Shown: positions 19,660-30,747, counted from the stretch's first letter. The stretch is 33,296 nt of DNA from Ascoidea tarda (nom. inval.) (GCA_030560485.1 JAKTTS010000121.1:1-33296), one strand, 5' to 3'. Program-made: numbers and translations. Notes: a model not told the origin generated them from the sequence alone.

Positions 19660-20034
19660 TTAGTTTCATTTTCAATTTACTATGCTGTTTATTTTGATAA
19701 ATCAAATGATTCTCACATGATAAATTATGCTGATAAATTTTTTGAAACTGATTTTGTTTTAAAGTGATGTACAGCTACTTATGTTGTCATTCAAGCCAAG
19801 TTATTTACTAATATGAAAAAAATCAACACAGCTGTTGAAGAAAATAATTGTTATATTATTTCCAATGTAGGAGAAACAATAAAAATCATTTTTTTCACAT
19901 TGAACAATCCCAAATTTGTTACAACTTTTTTTCGAAATATGGCTAGTTTGCCAAAATTATTGGACAGCGAATATTCTGGGAAAATCAAAGCCTCGAAGTT
20001 GTCTAATTTAAACCATCACAGACTTGTTTCATGA
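19660..20034 (+). pseudogene. Copia protease (PR) remnant, element B
   Basis: The open stretch 19813-20034 reads MKKINTAVEENNCYIISNVG, then IIFFTLNNPKF and NMASLPKLLDSEYSGKI, equivalent to element A 2470-2650 and to the copia PR tail N-L-I-S-x-x-K-L-L-x-x-x-Y-x-V. The upstream part (19660-19800) aligns with element A 2330-2460. Broken. Confidence 0.65.
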
Positions 20035-20088
20035 AATGATAACTTTAATAAATTATGGCAGATCATTTTCAATGATGTTCAAAGTGAA

Positions 20089-20852
20089 TTGATGTTAAAT
20101 GATCAAGAAACTATTAACTCACTTCATGAGAATGGTGGAAATTGCTCATTTAACCAAATCAAATCATTATACAATAAGGACAACTCTGATGCCTTCATAA
20201 AGTTTACGTTGGCTTTTGGTGAAACATGTTCTCATAATTCAAACAAAACTATTGAAAGAAATTCAAATGTCAGCTACTCAAAAAATACTCAAAATAAAAA
20301 ATATGTTTTCGCTGAGTTAGTGCAACCAAATAAAAAATTTTATGAACTTATTGTTACACAGCATCAATTAAATTTTGTTGTTCGTCATGTTCTAGTGTCA
20401 GAAATAAAATTTTCAGTCAAATTCATTAAAAAATAAGAATTTTTACAAATTTATCACCTTAACCAACCCATGGTTATGAGTCCTTTGACCTGAAAATCCG
20501 ATCAATAATAAAACGTTTCAAACATATTGAAATGAAGAAAATTGGACTTATGAGCTAACTGCAACACTTTTATTAACTCAAAATTAAAAAACTAAAACAT
20601 GAATATAAAAATTTAAATGAGAATAAAACATCCTCTCAAAAACTTAAATGTTCCAAAAAGTTTTTAGAATTTTTGCATTCTGCGATTTAATATATTTGCA
20701 CATTTACTTGCTTCTCAAAAACAAAATTACTTTTGGTTTGGAGCCACTTAAACAATGAGCAAAGCGTGTGATAGTTTTAGTATTGTTTGGTTCTTAAATA
20801 AAAGCATTCAAGCACAATACTCGTAAAAAAATCTCTGAAAAAGATATTACAA
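20089..20852 (+). pseudogene. Copia integrase (IN) remnant, element B
   Basis: A 115-codon open stretch (20089-20436) contains CSHNSNKTIERNSNVSYSKN (the C-x-x-C...K-x-x-R-x-x-F side of copia IN) and FYELIVTQHQLNFVVRHVLVSEIKF (core opening). From about 20660 sequence resembling the C-terminal IN of element A (AFCDLIYLHIY..., VLVLFGS) is seen until the reversed LTR at 20853. Broken. Confidence 0.6.
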
Positions 20853-21444
20853 TGTAAAAATTTGAAAAGATAGATTCATTATCAAATAGATGCAATCAAA
20901 ATCTATTTAGTTATTGAGTGAAATTATTGAACAATTAGAGGAGTTAAATTTAGAGGCTAATTTTGTGGTTTTTAATTAATAATATTTGTATTTATTAATT
21001 TAACAGTAATATAAATTTTGTAGAATAACAAAAAAAAATTGATGTCAATTTATAACTTTTGAAAATCAAAGCAAAGTTCTTAGTTTCAAGAAAAATATAA
21101 AAGTATTTGAAAATAAAGCAATTCTGTAATTATTTGTAAATGACCATTTAATAGTATATGGATAGTTGCGTTCTTAACTAAAAATAAATATAGCTCTATC
21201 ATTGGATAACGCTAAAACGATGTGATTAACATTGGGGTCTTTCACTCCAAATAAAATCCTGGTCAAATAACTGCAGGAAATTCAGTTTATTGTCGGCTTT
21301 TCATATAATTGATCATGAATATAATGAAGCCAATCAAAAGAATATCAATGCTCTTAAAACATCAAAAAAAGTTCGTTTGCTCAAATGGATAAAATAAATT
21401 AAAATAAAAATAGAATTGTGATTAATTAATATTTTTCATACTCA
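20853..21444 (-). repeat. Solo family-2 LTR (reverse) near the IN end of element B
   Basis: About 592 bp; minus-strand start TGAGTATGAAAAATATTAATTAATCAC, end TTTTTACA. Conserved block at 21216-21232 (reverse of ATGTTAATCACATCGTT). IN of element B lies before it and its linker after it on the plus strand. No family-2 coding sequence on the minus strand goes with it. No clear target-site duplication seen. Confidence 0.75.
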
Positions 21445-22215
21445 AGCACACTGGATATATTTGATAAATCTAATAAAAATAAACTTATTCAGGAAAGAAA
21501 AAAAACCAAATTTATAGATCTACTTCATTCAAATCATCCATCAATATTTTTACATTTAGATATGCAAAGCAAAAAAAAAAAATTTAATTCAATGCATATC
21601 AAACATACGTTAATTCGTTAAAACCCGAATTGTCATCTTCACTGTTATACAGAACTCAAGATATTGAAATGACGGAAATTAATAAAAAATCCAGCAATTT
21701 ATGTTGTAATACAATAAACAGATTAATAAATAATAGATCACGAACAACATTTAATAATAATAAAAAATCAAAACAGAAACTAAACGCACAATGACTGAAA
21801 GTACAAGAAAAATGAAAAAAAAATTTATATTGAAATTACAATTGAAAATAAAAATTCAGCTCTAATTGATGATAAAAAAAATATATTAATCAGAACTCTT
21901 ATTTAACTCCGACATCAATTATACCTACTACTTTTCAAAACCCAATTCAAATCCGGAAAAGCTAAATTAAAGATCATAAAAGAAAAAAATCACAAATTGA
22001 TATTTGTTAAAAAGCACTGATATCAGTTCGAAAACCAAATTTTTTAATGAGAATTTTAATTAAAACTCGAAAAGACAAAAAGTTGAAAAAATTGAAGATA
22101 ATGACTCATGGGACAAAATTTCTCCCAAGTTTAAGTTTCTCACAACTGGTCGGTTTTGTAAAGAGGATTTGTTGGTTTGGAAAATAAATTATTTTTTTTG
22201 AAGCTTCCAGTCAAA
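21445..22215 (+). pseudogene. IN-RT linker, element B
   Basis: A-rich, charged, poorly conserved sequence that matches element A at about 3620-4240 and fragment C at about 29320-29800 (for example AAAATAAAAATTCAGCTCTAATTGATGA at 21847 against AAAATAAAATTGAGGCCCAATTGATGA at 3907). No domain is expected here. Confidence 0.5.
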
Positions 22216-22216
22216 G

Positions 22217-23240
22217 GTGTTGAAAAATAATGATAACTATCACTTGATGCAGGCTATTGAAAATGAAATGGACTCAGTCAAATCAAATAACGTCTATTCA
22301 GCTGTTGCTAGAAGTGATACCAATAGCAAAATTGTAAACGGTAAATCGCTTTTCTCTGTCAAGCAAAAAGGACAAGACAAAACCAGATTCAAGCCAAAAG
22401 TTGTTTCGAAAAATATTCTTTAAGATATGAGACCGATCTATGATGAATTTTATGCTCCAGTAGTGAAACTCGACATATTAATATTGATGATGATCTTTTT
22501 ATCAAATAATAATTATACTGACAGTCGTCTTAATTCATAAAATAGATTTCTGAATGGTCCAATCAATTACATTGAAGTTTTTTATCTACCAACTCTTACT
22601 GCATGACCATTTAACATGGCATGGAATTTCAATAACCCTTTATATCGTTTAAAATAGGTCCTCCTCATTTGCTGTAGAACTGTTAAAAAACTTTCCGCTG
22701 TCAAACAGTTATTCTAAGAAAGAGTTGTTGATCATCGTTCATTTCACAAAAATAATTGTTTGGTTTCAATTTATGTTTATGATTTTTTTGAATGCCGGTC
22801 CATTACAAACAACCATTAAAACTGTCAATTGGATTTTTATTAACAAATTCACGATGAAAGATATAAGTATCCCAAAATTATTTCTGGGTTATAATATTTG
22901 CAAAATAGCAAATGGATTTACTATTATTGAAAGATTTTACTTCCAGAATAAAACCAGACCTTAATGTTAATAAATTAAAGAATCTAAGCTTTTGGTTGGC
23001 TAAAGGTTTTCAGAACCATTTTACATCGAAGGTTCGTCATGAAAAAGATTTTTCCATGTACAGGTCTATTGTTGTTACATTAGCATTGATAGCAAACACT
23101 CATAAATATAATATTAGTTTTTGCAGTTTCATGTCTTATAAAAATGTGTTCTGAATCCTAAATAATAATTAATCCGGTGCAGTTGCAGTATTAGAATCTA
23201 TTTGTAAAACAATAAATTTGATATTACTTATTAAAACAGT
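22217..23240 (+). pseudogene. Copia reverse transcriptase remnant, element B
   Basis: Opens with LMQAIENEMDSVKSNNVYSAVARSDTNSK and FSVKQKGQDKTRFKPKVVSKN, a clear copia RT start (A-I-x-x-E-x-x-S-L-x-x-N...F-K-x-K...R-x-K-A-R-L-V-A-K-G). About 22545-22590 carries FLNGPINYIEVFYLPTL, and about 22725-22960 further RT. About 22975-23154 carries LNVNKLKNLSFWLAKGFQNHF and YRSIVVTLALIANTHKYNISFCSFMS, the thumb region (copia Y-R-x-x-V-G-x-L-x-Y-L-A...R-x-D-I-x-F). Broken. Confidence 0.75.
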
Positions 23241-23825
23241 AATATTCGAGTGTTATCCAAAGATTTTTGATACTTCAACAAAACAGCAAAAATTTAAGTC
23301 ACAAATTATCCAGAGCAAAAAAAATCAATTTTTTTGTTGCTAGCAGTGCAGAATTTGCAGGTGACATCGAGTCGAGAAATAATCAAAGAAGATATTTCAC
23401 TTTATTGAATGGTGCTTTGGATTCATGCCATCAAAAAAGCAATTGTTAGTCGCTTTATCATCAACAGAAACAAAATTTATTGAATTGAACAAAGCCTTCA
23501 AAAGTGAAATTTTTTTCAAAATCATTTCATAAAACCTAAATTACTCAAATAACTATATCAGTTTGTTTGATGATAATTTACCTTTTATGACATTTTCAGC
23601 TCAATTATTCAATCACAATCGATCAAAATATAACAAGATACAATATCATTACATCAGACAAAAAGTTGATTAAAAATTGATGAAACATCACACTATCAAT
23701 ACCAAAACCAATTTTTCTGAGATATTAACAAAAATTACTGACACAACAACTGCTGAAAACTTACTGGAAGATTTCGAATCATTATTTTTCAAATTTGAAT
23801 TTTAAATATACTCAATTTCAACTGC
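23241..23825 (+). pseudogene. Copia RNase H remnant, element B
   Basis: Reads AEFAGDIESRNNQRRYFTLLNGALDS, then KKQLLVALSSTETKFIELNKAF, then QLFNHNRSKYNKIQYHYIRQKV and INTKTNFSEILTKI. These are the copia RNase H blocks D-W-A-G-D-x-x-x-R-x-S-x-S-G-Y-x-F-x-L-x-G, S-K-K-Q-x-x-V-A-L-S-S-T-E-A-E-Y, H-x-R-S-K-H-I-x-I-x-Y-H-F-I-R and N-x-A-D-I-L-T-K. This is the best preserved RNase H of family 2. Broken. Confidence 0.85.
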
Positions 23826-24424
23826 TGGATTAATATAAAAAATTCTAAATAATCACATTGGTCGGTTTTCTTTGATTCAACTACTTCAACTTCATTCATT
23901 ATTTATTTTAATTTTGATAAATTTATTGTTATACTAAATTCAAGCTATATTATATTCATTTCAAACTACATTTAAATTGGGTAAATAAGCCGCATGTTCT
24001 GCGGCTATCTGATCAGCGGTTTATGACTAGTGCTCAACCCTAATGTTAATCACATTTTTTCAGCCTTATTTAAAGATGTAACTAGATATATTATTAATTA
24101 TGCAGCTAACTGTGCAAATATTATTAAATCCTCATTTATAAATAATTACGGCTTTGCCTCAGTTTCTTCACACAACTTTAAATTATTTTTAAAATTTGTA
24201 CTTATAATTGCTTGTTAAACAATAAAAAAAAATATCAATTTTTCTTTTTCATTCTTTATAAATTATGTTATCTTAAAATTAATAACTATAAATATTATCA
24301 ACTACGCTATACAAATCAATCTCAAATGTCAACTCATCCATTTTGATTAATAATTTTACTGAATAACTAAACACATTCCGATCAATTAAATTTGGTAATA
24401 AATGAATTCCTATAAACGTTCACA
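23826..24424 (+). repeat. Family-2 LTR, 3' LTR of element B
   Basis: Starts TGGATTAATATAAAAAATTC and ends AACGTTCACA, about 599 bp. It has the hairpin CCGCA-TGTTC-TGCGG at 23990-24004 and the block ATGTTAATCACATTTTT at 24043-24059. It follows RNase H directly. Confidence 0.8.
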
Positions 24425-24594
24425 ATAACCCCCATTGTCTGCTGTGATCAGAGCCACGTTTTATGGAAAATGCTATCTTTCAAAGCCAATTATATCATTC
24501 TAATTGTATTTGATGCTGCAACTAAAATAATCGTTAGTTATTTAGTCAACTATGCAAATATTACAAAATGATGATTTACAAATAATTGCAGTAC
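24425..24594 (+). repeat. Partial second family-2 LTR
   Basis: Bases 24435-24590 (TGTCTGCTGTGATCAGAGCCACGTTTTATGG...CAACTATGCAAATATTACAAAATGATGATTTAC) match the inside of the preceding LTR from about 24000 to 24170. It lacks the first part of the LTR and is cut by the family-1 LTR starting at about 24595. It may be a fragment of a tandem LTR or of another family-2 copy. Confidence 0.6.
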
Positions 24595-25290
24595 TGTTGT
24601 AAAAAATTGTTTATTTTTTAAAAATTCCGCAATCCACAGTTTTTACTAAACAATCAACTTTCTTTTATTTACTAACGATCATTTTCACAATCATTTAGCC
24701 TATTATTTAGATGATGATCCAACTAAAAATTTACATTAAATTTCAATCGTAATACAAAACTAGCAACGTGATTATGATTCAACTATATTTCTTTTAAAGC
24801 TGATGATTTCATTAACCTAAACGATTAATTTTATTATCAGCCCATACTCCTCTGCTTTTATTTTTTTGCACAATTATTTTAGAATTCGATAATTAAAAAT
24901 TTTATTTATAGATATCTCAGTTCATATTCTATTATTAAAATCTCTATTATTAGAATTCTATCAATGATTATTAAATTTTTAAATATTAATTTAGATAATA
25001 TCATTTTTGATTAAAAAATGTTATTTAATAATTAAAAACTCAATTTTGTTGCAAATGTTTAGCTTCATTATTTTCGAAATCTTATCCACAATATTTCCAA
25101 ATTTTCATTAAAAATTAAACAAATTCTACCAATTTTTTTTGCCCAGTATTTAATAAATTATCAATTTTGATAGACAATAAATTAAATATAATATTCAAAT
25201 CATAAATTATTTATTATTTTTTTAATTTTTATAAATAATAAAACTTAAAAATTTTCAATCTTTAATTTCCACAATATACAAATCTTTTCA
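24595..25290 (+). repeat. Family-1 LTR (forward)
   Basis: Starts near TGTTGTAAAAAATTG and ends AAATCTTTTCA, about 696 bp. Contains TGATGATTTCATTA at 24801-24814. Strong match to 28639-29304 over AATTC..GTCAATC..ACAGTTTTTA.TAAACAATCA and on. The gag leader follows. Confidence 0.75.
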
Positions 25291-25994
25291 ACCATAGGCA
25301 ATTGGCCACAATGATTTCAAATGAACAATTTTGTTTTTCAAATCCATCAAAATCGATCAATATATTTCAGGTGCTGAATGGCCGTCATTCAAGGTCGGTT
25401 TTGCGAAAAAGATCACAAACTTTGTTGATACTGACGAATTTAATCTCATCAATTTTAAAGGTTCTATCATTGTTAATCGAGCCTCTCGTTAGTTTGATGT
25501 TGTTGTGAAGGGTTTTATTAACTTCGCATTTTCTCAAAACGTTATTAAGATCTATTATGATAAAAATGGTGTTGAAATGTGTCATAAAATGAATCAAAAA
25601 TTTATGAATCTAAACAACTTTGAAAACCTAAAGTTGATAAAAACCTTATCAAATTCATCAATTGTTGAAATAAATAAAAAAGACTTGAAGAAACAAAATA
25701 AATTTATTTGTGCCCATTATTTTGGGTTTAAATCAATTGTTCCTTATACTGCTTTTTTTTTGGCTTGAAAATAAAAAGATTTCCAAATACCTGAGAAGCA
25801 ATAGATTAACCGGCAGCAGTTTTAAATTTCCTCAAAAATGCAGTCAATCTCAATTAATCATATTATTAGAATTTTTAATAAGTTGGTAAAAAAATTTAAT
25901 AAGTGATAATTGATATTGTACCAGAATCAATGATTCTTTTGAAAAAACGACCATTATCATATTTAAGGTGAGATGCTTTAACTGTGGTGTTTTA
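25291..25994 (+). pseudogene. Family-1 copia gag, second copy
   Basis: The leader has ATATATTTCAG at 25370, followed by gag: the sequence for AEWP...ITNFVDTDEFNLINF (about 25373-25460), then NRASR, and an 87-codon open stretch (25505-25768) with CHKMNQKFMNLNNFENLKLIKTLSNSSIVEI. Near 25978 RCFNCGV is the first half of the zinc knuckle, cut by the reversed LTR at 25995. Counterpart of 8173-8900. Broken. Confidence 0.7.
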
Positions 25995-26655
25995 TGTGAA
26001 TTTCATAATTTTTATTTTTTAAATGAATAAAAACTAACTAATTATTTGATTTTGATATCAAAATCATTCTGAATCAAAATCGTTAATTTATAAAAATTAA
26101 ATAACCAATATTAAAAACTTTACCTAATCTATATTAAAAATTTGCAAAAAAGTTGGTCAGATTTTAAAAATAAAAGAAACTAATTATTTTTAAAATGAAA
26201 TTATTGTTAAATAATAAAATACTATTTTTTAATTTAAAATATTACGGTATAAATAAATACTCAAAAATATAATAATTTATAATAAAATTATAAAGATATA
26301 AAATTTAATTATAGAATCTAAATTTAAATATCTGATAATATTTTTTTTTTTAATAAATTTGTAAAAACATTTTAGAAAAAAATAAAAATATATAAAACGC
26401 AATGATATTAATAAAGTTAATATTTTATGCTAATGACATCATGAACTTTAAACCAAAATGAAAATGAATCATAATTTGGTTCATTGTTTTGAAGTATGAT
26501 TACAATTTAATGTAAATTTTACATAAAATCATCATCAAAATAATAAGTTCAATAATTGAAAAAAAAATTATTAGTAAATGAAAAATAATTGGTCTTCTAG
26601 TAAAACCTGTGAATTGATAAATTTTGAATAAAAATAAGAGATTTTTACTTCCCCA
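25995..26655 (-). repeat. Family-1 LTR (reverse), 3' LTR of the reversed pol
   Basis: About 661 bp; minus-strand start TGGGGAAGTAAAAATC, end GAAATTCACA. Carries TCATGATGTCATTA on the minus strand (26431-26444). It directly follows the RNase H end on the minus strand and interrupts the forward gag zinc knuckle on the other side. Confidence 0.75.
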
Positions 26656-28638
26656 AAAATTGTAATATCATTAAAACATGAATTTAAAAAATAATTCAAT
26701 AATTGGATAAGAATAAAAAATGTAGCTGTACCAAGCAGTTTATTTAAAATGTCAGCAATATTTTTTTTGGTGTTAATATAACTTCACTTCATTGATTTAT
26801 TCCAAAAAAAAATTTGAAGAACAAGCCAGTTGTTATTCATGTAGTATGTGAGCGATATTATCCTTTCGTTGATGAGAATAAACAAAAGTTTGCTGTTTTG
26901 ATTACCATCGGAGTAAGTTTTCATAATGGAATGAAAAATACAAACTTTGATTTTTTCTAGTACTGTTATCAGTAACTCAGTCACTATCACTAACGACTGT
27001 GTACTCCCATTAAGTTGTCAATAAAGTAATGATTCACTGTATCATTTTCATTTTTGTCAGAACAACTAAAATCAGGATGTTTAAGCTAAACATTGTTTTT
27101 CAAATCATTAATGGAAAAAGACTTAGTTTGAAAAACATATTGCAATACTCTATAAGCACCGGATAAGTGATGTTCAATTGAAGAAACTACACTTCAGGTC
27201 AACAATGATGTTGCAAACGAAATGTCATATCAAACCGTATTTGCCGTAAATAACAAAGTAGCAGCGATTGATTTTCATTTGAAAAGTTTTACAGCATCAA
27301 GTGGTTTTAACTCAACATCTTTTTCAAATCTTTTAGCCAAAAGAGGTTTTAACTCTTTTAAATTTTGAAGTTGATAATCTGATTGAATTTTCTGAGTAAA
27401 GTCTTTTTATAAAATATTGAGACGACTTCAAATTTAGTTGATGTATATTGGGAGAAATAATTTTGATTTAACCATCTCCTTCATTGAAATCTTTTTTATT
27501 AGCATTTGCTAGACCATATTGATGTCTTTATCAATTTTACCACCAATTAAAATGTCATGAACATCTATTAATATTAAACAATTACAATTGAAAAAATAAC
27601 ATAGATCAATTAGACATTGTTTGTACATACCGATTTCCATTACCACATCTTTGATTGTTTCAAATCATATATGCGGGGTTTGCTTCAATCAAAAAAGATA
27701 TTTTGTTAATTTCCAAACAGTTGAGTTTTCAGTCTTTGTTCAAGCTCGTGGATTAGGAAAACCTGAGTAATCAATATACTCATTTGAAAATATTGTTTTC
27801 TTTTTAAATTGGCAAAATTAAAATTTTTTCATTACAATAAAAAAAAGTAACAATCTCAGTGTATCATTGTTCAACCCAGACGCATAGACATCGATCTGAT
27901 TTTGACCAAATTTTTCTAACAATCTTTTTGCAGCTACTTTGGTTTGTAAACGTTCGTCATCATTTGGTTGATATTTGACGTCAAATACCAATTTGTTTGA
28001 AATATTTTATGATTAACGAAATTTCTAGTAACAACAGTATAAACATTTTTGTCATTGATTACGCTCATCTCATTGTGAACCGTCTTTAACCATTTGATCT
28101 TTTGATCACTTTTGAAAACATCACTAGATGATGTTAGAATTGGGTATTTCATTTCAAAACTCAATAAATGTCCATTTTTTTTTAATTGTTTATCAAGAAA
28201 CAAGTAGTTAGGAGAGTCAATTAAATTCACAGTAATTAGTTTTGTAATTTCATCAAAATTCTTAAATTGTTCAACAATTAATTTTCTCCTCAAAAGATTC
28301 AAGTTTTCTTGATCTGCACATCATGAAATAATGATTTTGTTCAATTTTGATTTTTTTTTTATTTTGCATATCTTTATCATCGGTTTGCTAATTCTATTAG
28401 TTGGGGCAACTAAACAGAGTTTCGGTGAATCATTTCGATTAATTTGATTAGAATCATGTTTTTCAATCAATATTGATTGAGTCCTTTCTTCAATTTGAGT
28501 AGCTTCAGCAGAATTGGTTAAACCATCTGTTTCAGTCATACTTTCAATACTAATTGCATTAAATTTCGTTTTCAAACATTGAACTAACAACTACGTAGTT
28601 TCGATAAATTTTTCAGTTGATTGTCTTTCATCATTCAT
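26656..28638 (-). pseudogene. Family-1 copia linker, RT and RNase H remnant (reverse)
   Basis: Minus strand, in order: linker 28590-28321 (Ser/Asn/Lys-rich), RT start in a 122-codon open stretch 28302-27934 (KWLKTVHNEMSVINDKNVYTVVTR, copia W-x-x-A-x-x-x-E-x-x-S-L-x-x-N-x-x-W), YASGLNNDTLRLLLF (about 27890; copia P-V-x-x-x-x-T-I-R-x-L-L-A), DVHDILIGGKID (about 27560-27525; catalytic region, copia Y-V-D-D-I-L-I-x-G), AATLLFTANTV (about 27260; thumb), and RNase H with KTYSDGNQNSKLLFILINERI and NIADILNKLLG (26990-26715). This is the best preserved family-1 pol. Broken several times. Confidence 0.8.
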
Positions 28639-29304
28639 TGGCGAGAAGATTATAAATATATTCAGAATTCGTCAATCAACAGTTTTTATTAAACAATCAG
28701 CTATCTTATATTTACTAATAATTACTTCGACAATTAATTAACATCTTAGTTTGATAATTATTAAATTTAACATTTACATTAAATTTCAATTATACTAAAA
28801 TACAATTAGCCACATTATCGTTCAATTACATTTTTTTTTTTTTCTTCATAATTGATAATCTCTTTCACATAAAATAATCACTTGATTACCAAAAATATAT
28901 TTTATTCATTTTTTTTTTCTTTTAGAATATATTGAGAATTTTATTGAAAAAAATTTTATTTTTACATATTCAAATGTAGACTCAATTTTCAGACTTTCTA
29001 ATATTACAATTCTATTTATAACTATTAAGTTTTGATTAATTTTTTTATGGAATAAAATTTTGAGTGGCAAATTTTTATTTTATTACTAAAAATTCATTTC
29101 ATTTTTAAATATTTAAATTTTTTTATCTTCAGAATGCGATGAACTTTAGTTGAAATTTCTCGATATAAATTGATCAGCCATTGTTCATATTTTCGAAATA
29201 GTTATATATAAATCTTCAATTTCGATAAACAAAAATTTCTATATCAAATTCTTATAATCAATTACTTCTTGTTGATTTAGTAAATAAAAATTATATCATT
29301 TTCA
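28639..29304 (+). repeat. Family-1 LTR (forward), right end of the family-1 locus
   Basis: Starts TGGCGAGAAGATTATAAATATATTC; the end is near TCATTTTCA at 29304 but could lie some 35 bp further. About 666 bp. It aligns with 24595-25290. The motif TGATGATNTCATTA is not well kept in this copy (compare 28850-28864). Family-2 linker sequence follows, not family-1 leader. Confidence 0.7.
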
Positions 29305-29867
29305 ACTTCAATCAATAATAATAAATGACGCAAAACACAACCAAAACGTAGACTTCTTCTTAATAAAATGGAATATGAGAACCAAAATCATATTAAAATA
29401 AGAAATAAAATAAGAATTCAGCTCCACTCAATGAGAAAACAAATATTTTGAGCAAAATTACTATTACAACTCTGATTCCTATTATATCTACTACTAATCA
29501 TACAAAACATATCAAAACAGCAAAACTTATCTTAAAAATCAATTAACAGAAAATCACAAAATTAACACTTGTCAAATTCCTACAAATGAAATGAAATCCA
29601 AATCATTTGAAGACAATTTGAATATTTTTAACAAAAACACCAATAGCTGAAAAAGCAGAAAATAATGGGGCTGGGGACGAAAATTCATTCAAGTTAAAGG
29701 TTCTCACGAATAATGATTTAATAAAACACATCTATTAATCGCAAAAAAATAGTAAGTCGTTCTAAATTTAAATTCCAATGTTTTGAAAAATCATGAAAAA
29801 CAACTCTAGATGTAATCTATTGCAAATGAAATGAACACAATAAATTCAAATAGAGTTTATTCAACTG
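29305..29867 (+). pseudogene. Family-2 copia fragment C: linker and RT start
   Basis: Matches the linker of elements A (about 3700-4240) and B (about 21650-22210), for example AAAATAAGAATTCAGCTCCACTCAATGAG at about 29408. It ends with the RT opening MNTINSNRVYSTV (about 29830-29868), equivalent to MDSVKSNNVYSAV of element B. It is interrupted there by the reversed family-3 LTR. Broken. Confidence 0.6.
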
Positions 29868-30131
29868 TGTTGAAAATTGTTCATAGTGAATACAGTATTT
29901 CACAAATATCATAGTGATAATACGGTTGTAACAAATGCGTTAAAATAAAAATGAAAATATTAGCTAACAATTTGTTGCGCGAAAGAATAAATACATAGGT
30001 CGTAGATTGCAAGACAACGTGAATTCTCACCACGGAGCCCACGAACATGCAATAGTATGTGTCAACGGGCGTTATCATAGTTTACGCTTCAACACCTTTT
30101 TGTTATAGTTGAGCGTATCCATCATTTAACA
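29868..30131 (-). repeat. Family-3 LTR (reverse), 3' LTR
   Basis: About 264 bp; minus-strand start TGTTAAATGATGGATACGC, end ATTTTCAACA. Matches 16622-16882 and 12127-12351 (CAATCTACGACCTATGTATTT, then a T-rich stretch, then GTATTCACTATGAACAATTTTCAACA against GTATTCAATATAAACCATCTTCAACA). Confidence 0.75.
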
Positions 30132-30747
30132 AAATATACCCGATCAGCTCCACAGGCGCAAAAGTCACAGATATTTTTGTAAATCATCGGCCTGGACAAA
30201 AAAAACCATATTAAGTGCAAAGCCGTGTGGAAAATAATTACTGGAAATAAATTAATAAAATCAAGATAAGAAGAAAAACCAAAAATAGTGGAAAACCAAA
30301 ATTTTGTCAAATTACTGTATAATGAAAAAAATGAAGTAAAAATTTCTGCCTCATGTACAACTAACATATTGGACAATTTCAACAATTTTGTAATTGTCGG
30401 AGTAGGTAGAGACTTTGTCAAAAATTCAGCTAAGTTGTCAGCAGTATTAACTTTAGCCAATTTAAAAGCATCACCAGTATGACCTCTAATGAAATGATAC
30501 CGGATTGAAATCTGTTTGAAGGTTTGTGATTGGTAAAATCATTTGGAAAATTAACAGCGTAGTTGCTGACACATAAAATGATTGGCTTAACGGTCGAAAC
30601 ACCAATATCATCCACCACCAGATTAATGAAAAGCATTTCTTCAGTAACGTGAATGAGAACAATGTACTCTGGTCCACAACTAATTAATGACAATGACATT
30701 TGTTTGTTAAAACTACATGAAACAAAAGAATAATTGATAAGAAACAT
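30122..30747 (-). pseudogene. Family-3 copia RNase H remnant (reverse)
   Basis: The 105-codon stretch 30747-30430 reads FLINYSFVSCSFNKQMSLSL, CGPEYIVLIHVTEEMLFINLVVDDIG and PIILCVSNYAVNFPNDF, matching copia F-L-x-N-x-x-I-S-W-x-S-K-x-Q-x-x-V-A-L-S-x-x-E-A-E-Y...E...W-L-x-x-L-L...D-N-x-x-A. The stretch 30460-30122 reads KVNTADNLAEFLTKSLPTPTITKLLKLSNM, the C-terminal N-x-A-D-x-x-T-K-P-L block, equivalent to 16290-16390. It runs to the LTR start. Confidence 0.85.

Larger units (their letters stand above)
17598..24424 (+). mobile_element. Family-2 Ty1/copia element B, LTR to LTR, with two nested solo LTRs
   Basis: The most complete family-2 copy: LTR 17598-18183, leader, gag about 18972-19640, PR about 19660-20034, IN about 20089-20852, linker about 21445-22215, RT about 22217-23240, RNase H about 23241-23825, LTR 23826-24424. 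Two reversed solo LTRs interrupt it: family-1 in the leader/gag start (18317-18971) and family-2 near the IN end (20853-21444). Without them the element is about 5.6 kb. Its 5' LTR seems to be also the 3' LTR of element A. Structurally whole apart from the insertions, but broken well over ten times; old. Confidence 0.8.
24595..29304. mobile_element. Family-1 copia locus: LTR(+), gag(+), LTR(-), pol(-), LTR(+)
   Basis: Two forward family-1 LTRs (24595-25290 and 28639-29304) enclose a forward gag that ends at its zinc knuckle (25994), a reversed LTR (25995-26655) and a reversed RT/RNase H with linker (28638-26656). The simplest reading is one family-1 element with another, oppositely oriented one inserted in it, followed by loss of the rest of both. 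It lies between family-2 pieces on both sides. Broken many times in the coding parts. Confidence 0.7.

Noticed and set aside
23267-23449. 60-codon frame as a separate small gene
   Set aside because: It is the RNase H core of element B (AGDIESRNNQRRYFTLLNGALDS).
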